Shown: one piece after another, positions 1 to 58,186 of the stretch
Layout of the letters: the number at the start of each line of letters is the position of its first letter
Numbering within the stretch: the first letter of the stretch is position 1
Origin: Patiria miniata
Taxonomy: Eukaryota; Echinodermata; Asteroidea; Valvatida; Asterinidae
Length of the DNA: 64,000 bases
Assembly: GCF_015706575.1 (NCBI RefSeq)
Contig: NW_024037055.1
Location: 12,376,262 to 12,440,261 of the forward strand
Reading direction: 5' to 3'
The notes under the pieces: generated by a model
Seen by the model: only the letters and a program-made list of their open reading frames with translations
Told to the model about the DNA's origin: nothing
Database searches by the model: none
Position numbers and translations under genes: made by a program

Positions 1-596
1 TTGATTCTTGACACAAAATTGCGTTTCATGCCAGTATATACCATTTAGTGTTTTCTTCCTTTCTTCTTAAATAAAGAGATAAGTATGACGAACAGTATCT
101 CGATTTTTTGTGTATAATATTGCCCATATTTAACATACCATTAATATAACCCATAATGCATATACATATATATATATATGTATATAAAGACACTATATAA
201 CATATAATGTCTACAAAAGATGCATTTCATTTCAGAAAAACACGGATGAGGTTTAAATATACTTTAGTTTGGGCAAAATGCATTTATGTAGCCTGATAAA
301 TACCAATTTGGAAAAATGTTAAAACTAAAGTAACACCGGGCTTTTATTGATATAGTTTTCTCCAAAAAATATTCAACAGCCAGCTGTTATTTGCAACTGT
401 AAATTAATTGATAGGTATACAAAATATCTATTTGTCTGAGTACGTCAGCCATTATTGTGTTTTTAGCCGATTTCTACTGCAGCAAAAACAGATGGACGTA
501 TTTTTTTTTTTTTTTAAATCACCGAAGTAACCAATTGATGTATATCGGACATACACAGTTTATGTCTGACACATAGTAATATCGAAACTCCTGTCC
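1..596. other. AT-rich noncoding flank
   Basis: No gene seen. The stretch lies downstream of POLA1 and contains a TA dinucleotide run near 161-188 and a T15 run at 501-515. No open frame has recognisable protein content. Confidence 0.6.
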
Positions 597-600
597 TTAA

Positions 601-1086
601 AGAGGTTGTGGAATGCTCGAAGACATTTCCGTCATTTTTCGGATATATGTAGCCCAAGGTGTGATGAAATAAAAACGACTATTGTTTCTGTCATAAAATG
701 AGTACAAAAGGTACTTTTGAGAGCCGTTTTTCAAGTCCTGTCATGGCTGTTTCGACCCGAACGTGCAATTTGTGTAAAAGTCGTCGTTGCGGGCAGCAAA
801 CAAAACACAGTAAATCGTGACGTAATTAACAGGACTCCCGATGCAGAGTAGCATAAACGAGTCCTGTTTATTACGTCACGATTTACTGTGTTTTGTTTGC
901 TGCCCGCAACGACGACTTTTACACAAATTGCACGTTCGGGTCGAAACAGGACCTGAAAAATAGCTCTCAAAAGTAACCTTTGAACTCATTTCATGACAGA
1001 AACAATAGTCGTTTTTATTTCATCACACCTTAGGCTACATATACCCAAAAAATGACGGAAATGTCTTCGAGCATTCCACAACCTCT
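601..1086. mobile_element. Foldback MITE with TTAA target duplication
   Basis: Two arms (601-837 and 859-1086) are near-perfect reverse complements around a 21-bp loop. The outer ends read AGAGGTTGTGGAATG and CATTCCACAACCTCT. TTAA flanks both ends (597-600 and 1087-1090), the duplication used by piggyBac and Kolobok transposons. No transposase frame exists, so this is a non-autonomous element. The high arm identity suggests a fairly recent insertion or ongoing gene conversion between the arms. Confidence 0.8.
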
Positions 1087-1771
1087 TTAATAATTTCAGA
1101 CAGTAACCTTATAATCAAATATATTACAAGAAAAATATGTCAAGAGCCATATGACTAGTCGACCGGGAAGTGAAATATATGTATTTTTACTCCCCCCCCC
1201 CCTGTTTTTTTTGGGGGGGAGAGGGAGGGTTTAGCATAAGAATATTCTAACTCCTTTTAGTATACTTTGACCTCATACTTCCATCCATCTAATTCCATTC
1301 GAATGTCTGAACTGAAATGGAAAGTACAACTATGAGTCATGATTTTAAGTTGTGAGTCGGGACTTTCAACATCTTTTTATCAAGTCCATTTCACGAATCT
1401 CAAGTTTTTTCAGGATAAGAAAGAAGAAAGTTTCCTAAATATAACTGTAACAGGTCAAAATGTAAAAAGTGTTTCTGGTTAACTAAGCCTGCAAAGCCAT
1501 GAATGAGACATGATGATTCAAACTGATAAAGAACAGGATTGCAGAATGTATGGTCAACGCTTCATATGAGTGATACGGAACTAGGCTACGACACAAAGCA
1601 ATCGTTTCTAGTATAGTAATCATTTCAGACAGGAATTGTGCTGGTCCCAGAGTGCCAGCCTAGCATCCTCTTAAGACTTACAACCTATCTCACTGACTGA
1701 CTTACTGTCACTTGAGACACTGGTTGTGGACTGGTGATGGGAGACATGTAATGCTATTGTATAGGATTACC
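1087..1771. other. Noncoding stretch downstream of POLA1
   Basis: No gene recognised. A homopolymer cluster (C11, TG, T8, G7) lies at about 1192-1219; the C and G runs could pair as a hairpin. Confidence 0.5.
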
Positions 1772-2165
1772 CAGTGGGGTGCTGTGGCCCAATGGTTATG
1801 GTGTTTGTTGTGGTACATGGGTTCAAGTCCTAATGGCGAACATGGTGCATGTGCTCTTGAGCAAGGCACTTTACCATTACTGCTTCGTCCTTTGGATGGG
1901 CCGTAGAGCTGTAGGTCCCGTGCGTTGTGTAAGCATGTTAAAGAACCCAGTGACACTTGTCACTAAGTGAAGGGCTTGCCCCGTGTTTCTGGCAGTGGCT
2001 GCAAAATATGCCACAGCACCTAGTAAAAAGGTGCGACATAATGGGTCTCATATTTCACATTTACCTCATTTACCCGTCTTTAAAAATGGACATAATTACC
2101 AGCGCCTTGAGAACCTAATTGTCAGTAGATACGTGCGCTATATAAGACTCCGTTATTATTATTAG
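1772..2165 (+). mobile_element. tRNA-derived SINE with ATT tail
   Basis: The head has pol III promoter boxes: an A box around TGGCCCAATGG (1787-1797) and a B box GGTTCAAGTCC (1810-1820). A central region of the kind shared by many invertebrate SINEs follows (TAGGTCCCGTGCGTTG, then AAAGAACCCAGTGACACTTG). A LINE-like tail (GCGCTATATAAGAC) ends in ATT repeats at 2150-2164. It is a full-length-looking copy with no coding capacity, close to the POLA1 stop codon and in the opposite orientation, so it may fall in the POLA1 3' UTR. Confidence 0.8.
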
Positions 2166-2392
2166 TAGCGACAATGAATAAGCTAAATCCAGCTCATTGT
2201 GCAGACGAGAAACATGTAAATACTTCAACCCATTCTGAGTCAATTAAATATCATGATGTGCGCTCTGCACAGCCTAGCCTCCTCTCTGTACCTGACTCAC
2301 TGCCCTCCTAACCTGACACACTTGTGACTTACACTGGTCTAAGTTTGTTTTCCAAGACTTAGATGGGCCATCAATGAACGTTGCTGACTCAT
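2166..2392. other. POLA1 3' flank
   Basis: Presumed 3' UTR. I see no canonical AATAAA on the minus strand between the stop codon and the SINE, so the polyadenylation site is not placed. Confidence 0.4.
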
Positions 2393-48623
<46,231 letters not shown>

Positions 48624-48648
48624 TTCTACAGCACCTCGAATTATGAAA

Positions 48649-48660
48649 GTGGCGCGAAAT
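48649..48660 (-). promoter_or_regulatory. E2F site in the POLA1 promoter/5' UTR
   Basis: Minus strand ATTTCGCGCCAC contains the E2F consensus TTTSSCGC, ending about 26 bp upstream of the POLA1 start codon. E2F sites control replication genes in animals, so S-phase transcription is the expected reading. No TATA box is obvious nearby. Whether it lies upstream or downstream of the transcription start is not known. Confidence 0.7.
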
Positions 48661-49414
48661 GATGAGGTCAATACAATCTACTAGGTCGAGGTGATCGGAT
48701 TCTACCATATGTATTAAGGGGTGTGTGTAATCGGGTTTTTTAATGCGTATTTCCATTTTATGCAGAAATATTGAGAAAATGAGAATAATTTTGATCATGT
48801 GTAATTTAGAATGATATGAAATTAGATAAATAATTATGTATATTTTAAAGTTTCAAATGTGAAATAGTTTAATTCACAAGTACATTTACGAATTCCTCTT
48901 AGAAAATGAAACATTCCAATACTGTAAATAACGTGAGGTCAAACCACATCGAACGATTAGTCGACTCGAGGACGGACGTGTACACGTATTTTGATATCAT
49001 TTGGAGCCATAGAGCTGTATGGAGCATGCCTAAAAAGTTAAATCTTCGCGTCAAGTAAACAGCGCATCGAGCAAGTAAGTTGTAGACTACATCAAAATAA
49101 ACACGAGGAATTATTTTCTTGTTTTACACATTTATGGCCTTAATGCCTACACCCCCATTTGTTCACAGTTTGAAACTCAGAGTCAGAACCGGAAGTGTAC
49201 TGAAAATTTCAGTAGGCCGGGGCTAGTACAGTGAAACGAATGATCGTGCAAAGGCCACGTTGCACTTGAGCAGCTTGGAGGATAGAGCATAGTCTTAGAG
49301 CAAGAAACAGATGTCAGGCGGGCACACTTGCCACTTGCAGAATACCCCGCCACTCGGGGATTCCGCCACTCAATCTATCCACCTCGTAGCTGGCTACGGA
49401 GTCACGGTTGATTG
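48661..49414. other. POLA1 upstream region
   Basis: No gene or clear transposon seen. AT-rich to about 48950, then more CpG-rich. The transcription start is not identified. Confidence 0.4.
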
Positions 49415-49416
49415 TA

Positions 49417-52377
49417 CAGTCGTTTGACCGGTTCCGCAATCGCAAATCGTCTGAAGCGTCTTGTGGCGAAAAAACGCGCTTTCACAGGAAGCTACCTATC
49501 TATAAATATGCGCAAATTACTCACCTACTTCATGATATGAATAGTTTTCTGTGATCGTTTGAAAGAGAAATTTGCCAGGACGTTTTGTAGAGGTCGGTGC
49601 TTTGACCGGTTCCGCAAATGTTTTCCGGTTTCGCAAACGGCGCCCTCTGCGATACTGGACTGAAAATATTCCTTGTTCACTGGCCAAATCTAGATCGTTT
49701 TTGCCCCCAAACCAGCCAAGAAAAGATGTGGATTATATTTCCCTGTGCATGAGCCAAGGTCTGCACATTATAATGCGTCCAAATTTACAAAGTGTAACTC
49801 CATGAAAATGTTATGGTTCGTTGGATTTTTTTTACGTTATAATTATTTGACTTGCTTCAATCCAATTAAATGACTTTCTTGCTTTTTGTGCATTCTGTCT
49901 ATCATCTTGCAATCACTAATATTTTGCTTTTTTGTTGTCTTATTTTTATTTAGACACACTCTGACGTTGAATAGAACCAGACACAAACCATGTACCGAAT
50001 TGCTCCAGTTGGTTGTTTTTTTCTCACATAAGCACAGACCAGATAATTTATGAATTTGAATTAATATTTTCTCCAGGATCATTTTTAATTCCTATGACAC
50101 TTAAGGAAGTTACTGCATGGCTGGATGAATTGGAACTGAATCATTGTCTGCAGGGGAGCACTGTTTATTAATATTATTTTTTTATTTAATTATTATTATT
50201 TATTTACTTTTGTTTATTCCCTCCTCCTTTTTTTCATGTTACTTTTTTTTGTGGGGGGGGGGGAAGTGTTTCAATATGTTCAGGGTAACAACACAATATG
50301 CTTAATTTTGTGTGCACCAACATCCAGTAGGGGGAACCTGGGGGCCGGGAGGGGAGGGGGAACAGGCCTCAGCAGGCCAGATACATACAGGCCACATACA
50401 TGCACATATTGTTTCACATTCAAATTAAATTTCACAAACAAATTAAAACAAATTGTTAAAAATGTCATAAATCCTATGGCTGTTTCATAGCAATGGCAAT
50501 TTCTAATTATAATGTTCAGTTACTCCTCGTACGTTGTTGCACATATTAACTATGTACATGTATCATGCTTGGGCAACTGTATTAGCAAACCTCATCTACT
50601 GTTCGATGATGCTCTTAAAAGAAAATGTCAACACATTCATCACGTATATCCCGATAACCCTTTCAATATATTGACATGTGATACCTGCATGTGTAAATGT
50701 AATACAAAACTAAAGCACTCAAGAAGCTACCCCTTTTAAATCCAAAAATATACGTGTCATATAAATAAATGGTGATGAATCACAGAAATAGACATGTCCT
50801 GTGAGTTTTTCATGCAAAGTAGCATAGTTTTTCAAACACCTCACTTCTCTTTCACATGTACTGGTAAATAAAAATGTATGTAACGCCTTTAAATTTATTG
50901 CCTTTATGACACCTGCATGTCTGTTTAATTGTTATACACAAATAATTTAAGCACTCCAGAAGCTAGCACTATACAAAAAAACTTGTCACATAAATAAAAT
51001 TCAAAGAAATGGTGATGAAGACACACAGCTACATGTACTTTCACTATAATATTCAACTTCTTCTTGACCTTCACAGGTAAAACTGAAAAAGATGTGCCGA
51101 TGGCCTCTTATGGCCTATCAGGAGGCTGGCGTAATCTTCTTCTTTGTCTTTGGCATTGTCTGTATGAAAAAGAAATTTTATATAAAACGTTTAGTTTATG
51201 ACCGATTGAGACAAAAATGAGAAATGGTTTATAGTATTTGACAAATTTTGTGCTCCAAGAAAACAATCAAAATTTGTGTCTCTGTACTGACGAGAGACTG
51301 GTCTTCATTATGAAATATGAGTGGACCTTTTTTTCTTTATGTTTAAAAGGGTAAAGAGTAAGGTTAGAACCCACCGAAAAAGGATAATTTTAAATTTACT
51401 AAATTACTGGAAATGTCCTTTGGGTTAGAAACATATTATTATGCACTATTCTTAATTGGTCCCCACAAACCTCACCTCCTAGCCTGGGCTGACTCATGCA
51501 CCCTGGATGTGGAGAGTTGTAACTCTAAAATGAATTCAAACCCCTGAGGCACAACTGCTTCAACATCAAGTATGGGGTGAATTTTTTTAGAGCAAAGGAA
51601 AAGCGTTTAGTGGGAAGTATTGAGAAAGATTTTTGTATTTTAAATTTTGAAGTCCAAATTTTTTTTATCCAAAACCTACAGTGCTGTCCGGAAGCTGGAC
51701 AGAAACAAAATCATTTTGTTTCAATTTAGTTTTCAATTTTTTGCACTGAACACCCAGAAATGATCATCAAATTCGACATTTTTAAAACAAGGATTAAAAA
51801 TAAATAGAAATTCTCAATTCTTTGTAAGTTGTAAAAAAAGAAAGATTCATGCCAAAATAAATAAAGTGCACCGCGCTAGGGGGCCGTCATCAACAATACT
51901 TGTCAATAGCAGCACTGGTTAATACACCATGGCCAGTGTATTGTATAGGCAGTATGAATGCGTTTGCGGAACCGGCCAAACGACCAGCAGTTACTCTGGT
52001 GGGTATAGAAAAAAAAATTCAAAGACTTCAAATCTTATATTTGTATGGTGGAATAATGAATAATTTCCGAACAAGTTGCATCAATCGCCATGATTTAATT
52101 CCCCTGAACAATCGTGTAGCAGGCCGACAAACATGAAATCACGCTTCCGTGCGCGTTCCATTTCGGCAGTTCGTTAACGGCAAGTGACGGTCGTAGGGGA
52201 TTTATTTTTAAATGTAAGTGAGTATCCTAAAACTAAAACCATTTTTGAAAAGTAGATTGAATAACCTTTCCATCGATACCAAAGTTTAAGTCCTTGGCGT
52301 TTTCGTCTTCCTGAAAACGAGAGCTAGTTTTCCGAAATTGCGGAACTGGTCAAATTGCGGAACCGGTCAATTGACTG
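49417..52377. mobile_element. 2.96-kb TA-flanked element (pogo/Tigger-like ends)
   Basis: Ends CAGTCGTTTGACCGGTTCCG and CGGAACCGGTCAATTGACTG, with TA on each side (49415-49416 and 52378-52379). The terminal word TTTGACCGGTTCCGCAA recurs inside, at about 49600 and, inverted, near 51963 and twice at 52345-52372. The interior is AT-rich and shows no transposase, so it is non-autonomous. It begins about 790 bp upstream of the POLA1 start codon. Confidence 0.8.
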
Positions 52378-52379
52378 TA

Positions 52380-52722
52380 CTCCTAGAACTATGAGGCTCC
52401 ACGTAGTGGAGCCTCATAGAGTCAGAAGCCCGCAAAATTGTTGTCAACACAAAACACTAATTAAGTACAAAAACGTCCATTCCAAATAAGCTATTTCCCA
52501 CAGAACCGCTGCACAGTTTGCCCCTAAACTCCGTACAATACCTCATGACATACTCACGTTATGTGCACCCAACAAACATCGGTGGATTCTGTCTGTTTTA
52601 AGGCCAAAATGATGAAAAATATGCCCTTTCCGCACTGAGCCAACCTAACACTTGAAGCGAGCACGCGCGCTGATATATCGCAGTCATTTTCGGGTTCGAT
52701 CGCTCGGAGCGCGCCGCGGGGG
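52380..52722 (+). repeat. Left 0.34-kb inverted repeat of the 9.3-kb segment
   Basis: Starts CTCCTAGAACTATGAG and ends near GCGCCGCGGGG. Almost identical in inverted orientation to 61336-61657, apart from a 15-nt extra block (a small GGCTCCACGTAGTGGAGCC hairpin) and a few single differences. Confidence 0.9.
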
Positions 52723-52742
52723 GTATGGTGTAGGAGCGGATT

Positions 52743-53129
52743 GCGTAATTTTTTTTCCTAGGAGAGTTAGGGGCAATGTCATGAATAATTCAGTTTTTCC
52801 TTTGAATCATTGCAAGACTTAGGTTCTCGTTCTATTTTCCCCTTAATTTAAAATTATCTCAGTGATAAATTTGGAGAAGAAAAATAGCTGATGAAAAGAG
52901 CAGCGACGACGTGGCTTCGAACCAGGGATCTCTGTATCCATAGCTCATCTCGCTATCCACTAGGCTACTGTGTGGTAGCTCGACGCCAACCGTTCTTTAA
53001 AATGCTTTAATGTATTGTCACTAGTTGAGTAACTAACAACAATGCTGTTGATGTCATTGTCCGTTCTCATTGATAAACATGAATTATTCATGACATTGCC
53101 CCTAACCCTCCTAGGAATAAAAATTACGC
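52743..53129. mobile_element. MITE with 9-bp duplication carrying a tRNA-like core
   Basis: Inverted ends of about 50 bp start GCGTAATTTTTTTTCCTAGG, with GAGCGGATT duplicated at 52734-52742 and 53130-53138. Inside, on the minus strand at 52910-52975, are tRNA-type A and B boxes (TAGCCTAGTGG; GGTTCGAAGCC), but the acceptor stem does not pair. It interrupts the inner edge of the left inverted repeat. Confidence 0.82.
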
Positions 53130-54982
53130 GAGCGGATTGATAGTACGCGCATGCGTACAAGTGCAAGTACGTACCCCCCGCACATACAAACTTATCGCGA
53201 AAATTCACCTATGCAAATTGGGGTCAACACGCCCCTCATTATGACGTCAACGTTGAGTTCGTGCTTGCGCTCATGCCATCAATTTCAGCCCGACTCACTT
53301 CAGTTTTATGAATGAAATCATTATGCATCTGAGAGTGAACATGCCAGAAATTTACAGTAGAAAAGCTCATGATATCTGCTTTCTTTTGCCGAAGAAAGCG
53401 TCAAAATCAATGAACTATTGCCTGAGTTTTGACAGTTCAAACATTTTTTAGCGTGTTTTTTTTAGGAACCAAAACTTCTTATTTTTCGACGGAGTCCATC
53501 TTTTTAATCCTAAATTTCTTTCTTCTCGAATTTGGTTGGGGAAAACCTGAATTAGTTCCATATAGAACAGGTTTTCAGCTTTCATATGGCGTGGCACATG
53601 TGGGTGGTCGGTCTGATACGGCGATGGTCGCGAGCAATATGCATAAAAATTGCTCGCTAGAACTGCCCAAAATTGCGAATGATAGTGAAGTAATCACGTG
53701 ATATAAACACGTGCAACGTGCATGAGATATATATAGCTCAGTGGAAGACGGTTACGAAGATTAAAGGGATCCCGTTTGATTAAAGGGATCCCGTTTGATG
53801 AAATGTGTGTGTGTCTCTTTTTTTCTGTCCCTTTTCCCCTGTATCCCAATGTGACGGGGTTGGGCGGTGGGTTGGGGTGGGGATGGCCCGTGGGTGGGGC
53901 GGGGGAGGCCTGCAGGTGGGGTGGGGGAGGGGATGAGGGGGGGGGGGGGGGAACAAAGACACAGTGGGTGGAATATGCACATTCTTTGGGTGAAGGGCCA
54001 TTGCATATATCCAAACACCTTGAGGGGCGGGGTGGGGTCCCCTGGGTGGGGGGAAAGGAACGGGAGGGGGGTACTGAGAACCAGGATAATGGAATATTTC
54101 CTGTCTTTCATTTCTTACACCTGCACCATATCAGGACCCCATGGAAGGGGAGTGCACATAAGGGGTTGCCGGTGGAGGGGGGGGGGGCGTGGGGGAGGAT
54201 GCCTCGTGAGTGTAGAGGGGGGCCGGGGGTAGAGTACTCAAAACCAGGAAGCTTAAAATCTGGCGGGGGGGGGGGGGGGGGGGGGGGGGCTCAAAAGGAG
54301 GAGGGTGGAATTTCACATTTCGTTTTCTTTTTTTCGGTCCTTGCAACATATCCCGACCCTAGTGGGCGGTGGGTGGTGGGGGCCCCCACCAACACAGAAA
54401 TCTTGATATGCAAATTAGGTAAACAGCGCCGCTCATTATAGCATCATCATGAAATTCTTGCTTACGCGCATGCCATCTACTTCGGCCAATTTTCGGCCAG
54501 ACTCCTTCAGTTTTATGAATAATATCACTGTAGGCCTACATCGGAGGATGCACCTGCCAGAAATTTACATGCTGAAAGCAACAGAATGATGTCCGCTTCC
54601 TTTTGCCAAAGACAGCGTCAAAATTGTTAAATGAAAGGGTGAGTTTTGACGATTAAAATATTGTTTTAGCGTTTTCCTTTTTGGAACTCAAACTTCGTAT
54701 TGTCCAAGGGAGTCCATCTTTTCAATCCTGTTTTTCTTCCTTCCAACATTTTGTTTGAGATCAAATGAATTAATTCCGAGTAGTTGAGTATTTTAGCTGG
54801 CGAATGGTGTGGCCTAAGTGGGTGGTCGGTTTAATAGTGCGATGGTCGCGAGCAAAATGCATGGAAATTTATCACTGGAACTGCCAAAGATTGCGAATGA
54901 TTTTCAATTGATCACGCCGGCTATATCCGGCCCGCCGGCACCGCGCGCGTTCTTATAAAAACCCAAGATTAATAAAATAAAT

Positions 54983-55133
54983 GGTTACACCTCTATGTTC
55001 CGACACCCCTATGTTAATTCCGACTGCACATATTCCTATTCCTAACCCTAACCCTAACCGGGAGTAACACAATCTAGGTTGTCGGAACATAGGGGTGTCG
55101 GAACATAGAGCAGTCACCACATGGCAGTCACCA
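54983..55133. mobile_element. MITE with telomere-type repeat, copy 1
   Basis: Ends GGTTACACCTCTATGTTCCG and CATAGAGCAGTCACC, with inner repeats of CGACACCCCTATGTT. The core has CCTAACCCTAACCCTAACC (55035-55054). It interrupts one unit of the tandem array. Flanks AAATAAAT and AAATAATC suggest a decayed duplication. Inverted relative to the copy at 58687. Confidence 0.8.
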
Positions 55134-55247
55134 AATAATCAAGATGTTTTGTTTTCTGATAAATGATGTGACTTTATTATTGGGAATACCACTTTCTTTT
55201 TTCCTTTCCCCTGCCCTGGATACCATATTCCGACCCTGGGGATGGGG

Positions 55248-55280
<33 letters not shown>

Positions 55281-55653
55281 GCGTGGTGTTCAAACCACGC
55301 CAAGAGGGCTGAAATTGTCCAACAAGTGAAGTTTGTCTTTTAATTTGGTGCAATTACGTTCCCGACCAGACTTTCTTTTACTGCGATATCATGGACCGGG
55401 CCGGGGTTGAGGCCGGGTAGGGGTTGTCGGGGGGGGTTCCCAAAACAAAGAGGGTGGAATGTCCTTCATGTTCTTTTAGTTATTAATCTTAAGACGTGCT
55501 GCTCTTCGGGGGGGGGGGGGGGGGGGGGAGAGAGGTGGTGGGGCCGCATGAGTCGGGGGGGGGGGGGGGCTAGAGTACTCCAAACCAGGAGGGTTGAATA
55601 TCCCGGGGAGCATCAGAAGGGGAGGGCCTGGAATTTCCCAATCTTCTTTTGTT

Positions 55654-55654
<1 letters not shown>

Positions 55655-55690
<36 letters not shown>

Positions 55691-55860
55691 GACGTCGTAG
55701 GCTACTGCCCGTTGACGCAACAACCGTCCACTTCTTCTGGGCTGTGTGACTGGTGAAGCCGGGGTGATTTCCTTCGCTGAAGGGTCGCCGCAGTTAGTTT
55801 ATCCACACTGAGACCGCTCCATCTGGTGAGGCCGTCGATCCAGCGGAGTTTGGTCCTTGC
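55655..55860 (-). mobile_element. Possible LINE 3' end with GAT tail
   Basis: Minus strand: a frame with WIDGLTRWSGLSVDKL followed by an ATG/GAT trinucleotide run (55657-55690). Tryptophan-rich C-termini with such tails are seen in some LINE families. Short and unassigned. Confidence 0.35.
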
Positions 55861-57390
55861 ATTATATCCCGACCCTTGGAGACAGAGGGTGTGGGCCCCG
55901 ACAAACTATTCACAGAAACCTTCGTATGCAACTAGGCGAACAGCTCCGCTCATGATGACGTCATTGTCAAGTTCTTGCTTTATTACGCGCATGACATCGT
56001 CTTCGGCCAATCTCACTGGGAGTCCATCTCTTCAATCTTATTTTTCTTCTTTCCAACATTTGGTTCGAATTCAAATGAATTTATTCCGAATAGTTGAGGT
56101 TTTCAGCTGTCGAATAGTGTGCCACATGTGGGTGGTCGGTTTGATAGTGCGATGGTCGCGAGCAATATGCATTGGCATTTTTCGATGGAACAGCAAATGA
56201 TTTTCAATATTGATCACGCCATCACCGCTTGCGTTCTAATAAAAAAAAAACAAGATTAATCTAAAAAGCAAGATGTTTTGTTTTCTGATGAATGATGCAC
56301 CTTTATTATATTATTGGGAGTAGGCCTACCTCTTTCATTTTTCATTTCCCCTGTCCTGGATATCATATTCAGACCCCCGGGTGGGGCGGGGGGGGGGGGG
56401 GGGGCGGGGTGTGCGGTTCAAGCCATGCCAAGAAAGCTGAAATTTGTTTTCCAACAGTGATTTTTGTCTTTTTACGGTGGTGGTGCAATTATGTTCCCCG
56501 GACCAGACTTTCTTTTTTACTGCGGGATGGGACTGGGTTTGGGGGGGGGGGGGGGGTTTAGGCCGGGTAGGGGTTGGTGGGGGTCGGGGGATTTTCTTCC
56601 CGCGATTCTCAGTTCCAGATCTGCATGCCCAGTGGGTGGGTGTGGGAGTGGGCAGAGCTTGTGGATTTACCAAACAGAGGATTGCATTTTCTTCAAGGAT
56701 TATTTTCAGACCTGCATGCCCGTGGGTGGAGGGGGGGGGGGACGGGTTGGATTTCCCCAAACAAAGAGGATGGAATATTATTCCTGTTCTTCCAGCGATT
56801 AATCTTAAGACGTGCTGCTCTTGGGGGGAGGGGGAGGGGGAGAGAGAGAGAGGGGGGGAGAGAGAGGTGGAGGGGTTAGAGTACTCCAAACCAGGAGGGT
56901 TGAATATCCCCGGGGGAGCCGCAGATGGGGAGGACCTGGAATTTCTCAATCTTCTTTTGATTTGGTCCTTGCATTATATCCCGAACCTTGGGGCAGAGGA
57001 TGGGGGCCACGACAAACTATTCACAGAAACCTTCGTATGCTAATTAGGTTAACAGCGCCGAATTTTATGACGCGATCGTCAAATTCTTGCTTTAATACGC
57101 GCATGACATCGTCTTCGATCAATTTCGGCCACACTCGCTAGGCGTCCATCGCTTCAATCCCGTTTGTCTTCTTTCCAATATTTGGTTCAAATTCAAATGA
57201 ATTTATTTCGAATAGTTGAGGTTTTTAGCTGTCGAATGGTGTGCCACATGTGAGTGGTCGGTTTGATTGTGCGATGGTCGCGAGCAATATGCATGGAAAT
57301 TTTTCGAAGGAACTTCCAAAAATTTGCGAATGATCAGTATACAGAATACACGTACATGTACATGTACGTACGTGCAGCAGAGCAGAAACT

Positions 57391-57511
57391 ACCGATGTTC
57401 CCCCCAAATCCATATGATTAGGGTTAGGGTTAGGGTTAGGGTTATATTGGTAAGGATTTCGGGGAGCATCGGTTTTGGGAACATCGGTATTGGGGAACAT
57501 AGATATCCACC
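57391..57511. mobile_element. Second type of telomere-repeat-bearing MITE
   Basis: Starts ACCGATGTTCCCCCCAAAT and ends ATCGGTATTGGGGAACAT, enclosing four TTAGGG units (57418-57444). The ends differ from the copies at 54983 and 58687. No clear duplication. Confidence 0.55.
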
Positions 57512-58170
57512 CGTGCAGGAGCTATGGAAGAAGCGTTACAAAGCTAGGATTCCGTTTGTTAATGGCCTTTTTCATCCCTTACGATCTTAAAGCGACGGGA
57601 CGAGGTTGAGTGGGTGGGGTGGGGGAGGTTGGTGGCGGTGCACCGGGAACACTGCATGCAAAAGATAATCACATTTTTTATTGATCCTTTTGGCCTTGCC
57701 CATTATCCCGACCCCTTGGGGCGTAGCGGGGATAACATTTCCTTTGTCCCTAATTTCTCTTTTTTTCCGTGCACGGTGATTATCCAGACCCTGGGGAAGG
57801 GGGAGTTAGGGGCGGGGAGGGGCGAAAGGGGGATGGGGGAAAATGGGGGATGGGGGCCGCGTTCCCACTTCTATGCCTGTGCAAATAAGCGCGTGTGTGT
57901 GGGGGGGGGGGAGTTAGAGTACTCCGAATCAGGAGGTTGGAATATCCGATGTTCTTTTTTATTCACCCCTTGCGCTGGCCCCTGGGGCGGGATGGAATAT
58001 ACCATGGGGTGAAAATATCCTATTTTCATGCAATGATGTTTTGGGGTGTTTTTTTTTGGGGGGGGGGGGGCTTTATACGAAAGCTTAAAAACAGTAATCA
58101 TGAAAAATATAAAATTAAAAAAATGCAAATTGCAGAAACGAATATCTCATCTCTTTTGTGAAAATGTTTT

Positions 58171-58186
58171 GGCTCTGAAAAGAGCC
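58171..58186 (-). terminator. Histone mRNA 3' stem-loop
   Basis: Minus strand GGCTCTTTTCAGAGCC: a 6-bp stem and 4-nt loop exactly as in replication-dependent histone mRNAs. A purine-rich CACAAAAGAGATGAG about 10 nt further on resembles the histone downstream element that pairs with U7 snRNA. Confidence 0.9.

Larger units (their letters stand above)
53190..58100 (+). repeat. Four-unit tandem array, AT half plus G-run half
   Basis: The A halves (53190-53705, 54405-54935, 55905-56222, 57030-57345) share words such as GGTGGTCGGT and GCGATGGTCGCGAGCAA in the same order. A G-rich half follows each, with shared words ATATCCCGACCC, AGAGTACTCCAAACCAGGAG and ATTAATCTTAAGACGTGCTG. The third and fourth A halves share the same internal loss. 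Spacing is 1.1-1.5 kb. Long G runs are always on the plus strand (for example 54264-54289, 55248-55279, 56388-56404). Confidence 0.85.

Noticed and set aside
51066-51165. Minus-strand last exon ending in KTKKKITPAS
   Set aside because: It has a nice acceptor (TTCATACAG) and a stop, but lies inside the TA-flanked element, has no upstream partner and is open in a second frame too.
53776-54441. 221-codon plus-strand frame and similar long frames in 53.7-57.1 kb
   Set aside because: Glycine- or proline-rich products of G runs, open in several frames on both strands at once; low-complexity artefacts.
55026-55060. Chromosome end or fusion point (telomere repeats)
   Set aside because: Only three to four units, enclosed by MITE ends; a second copy has an exact 8-bp target duplication.
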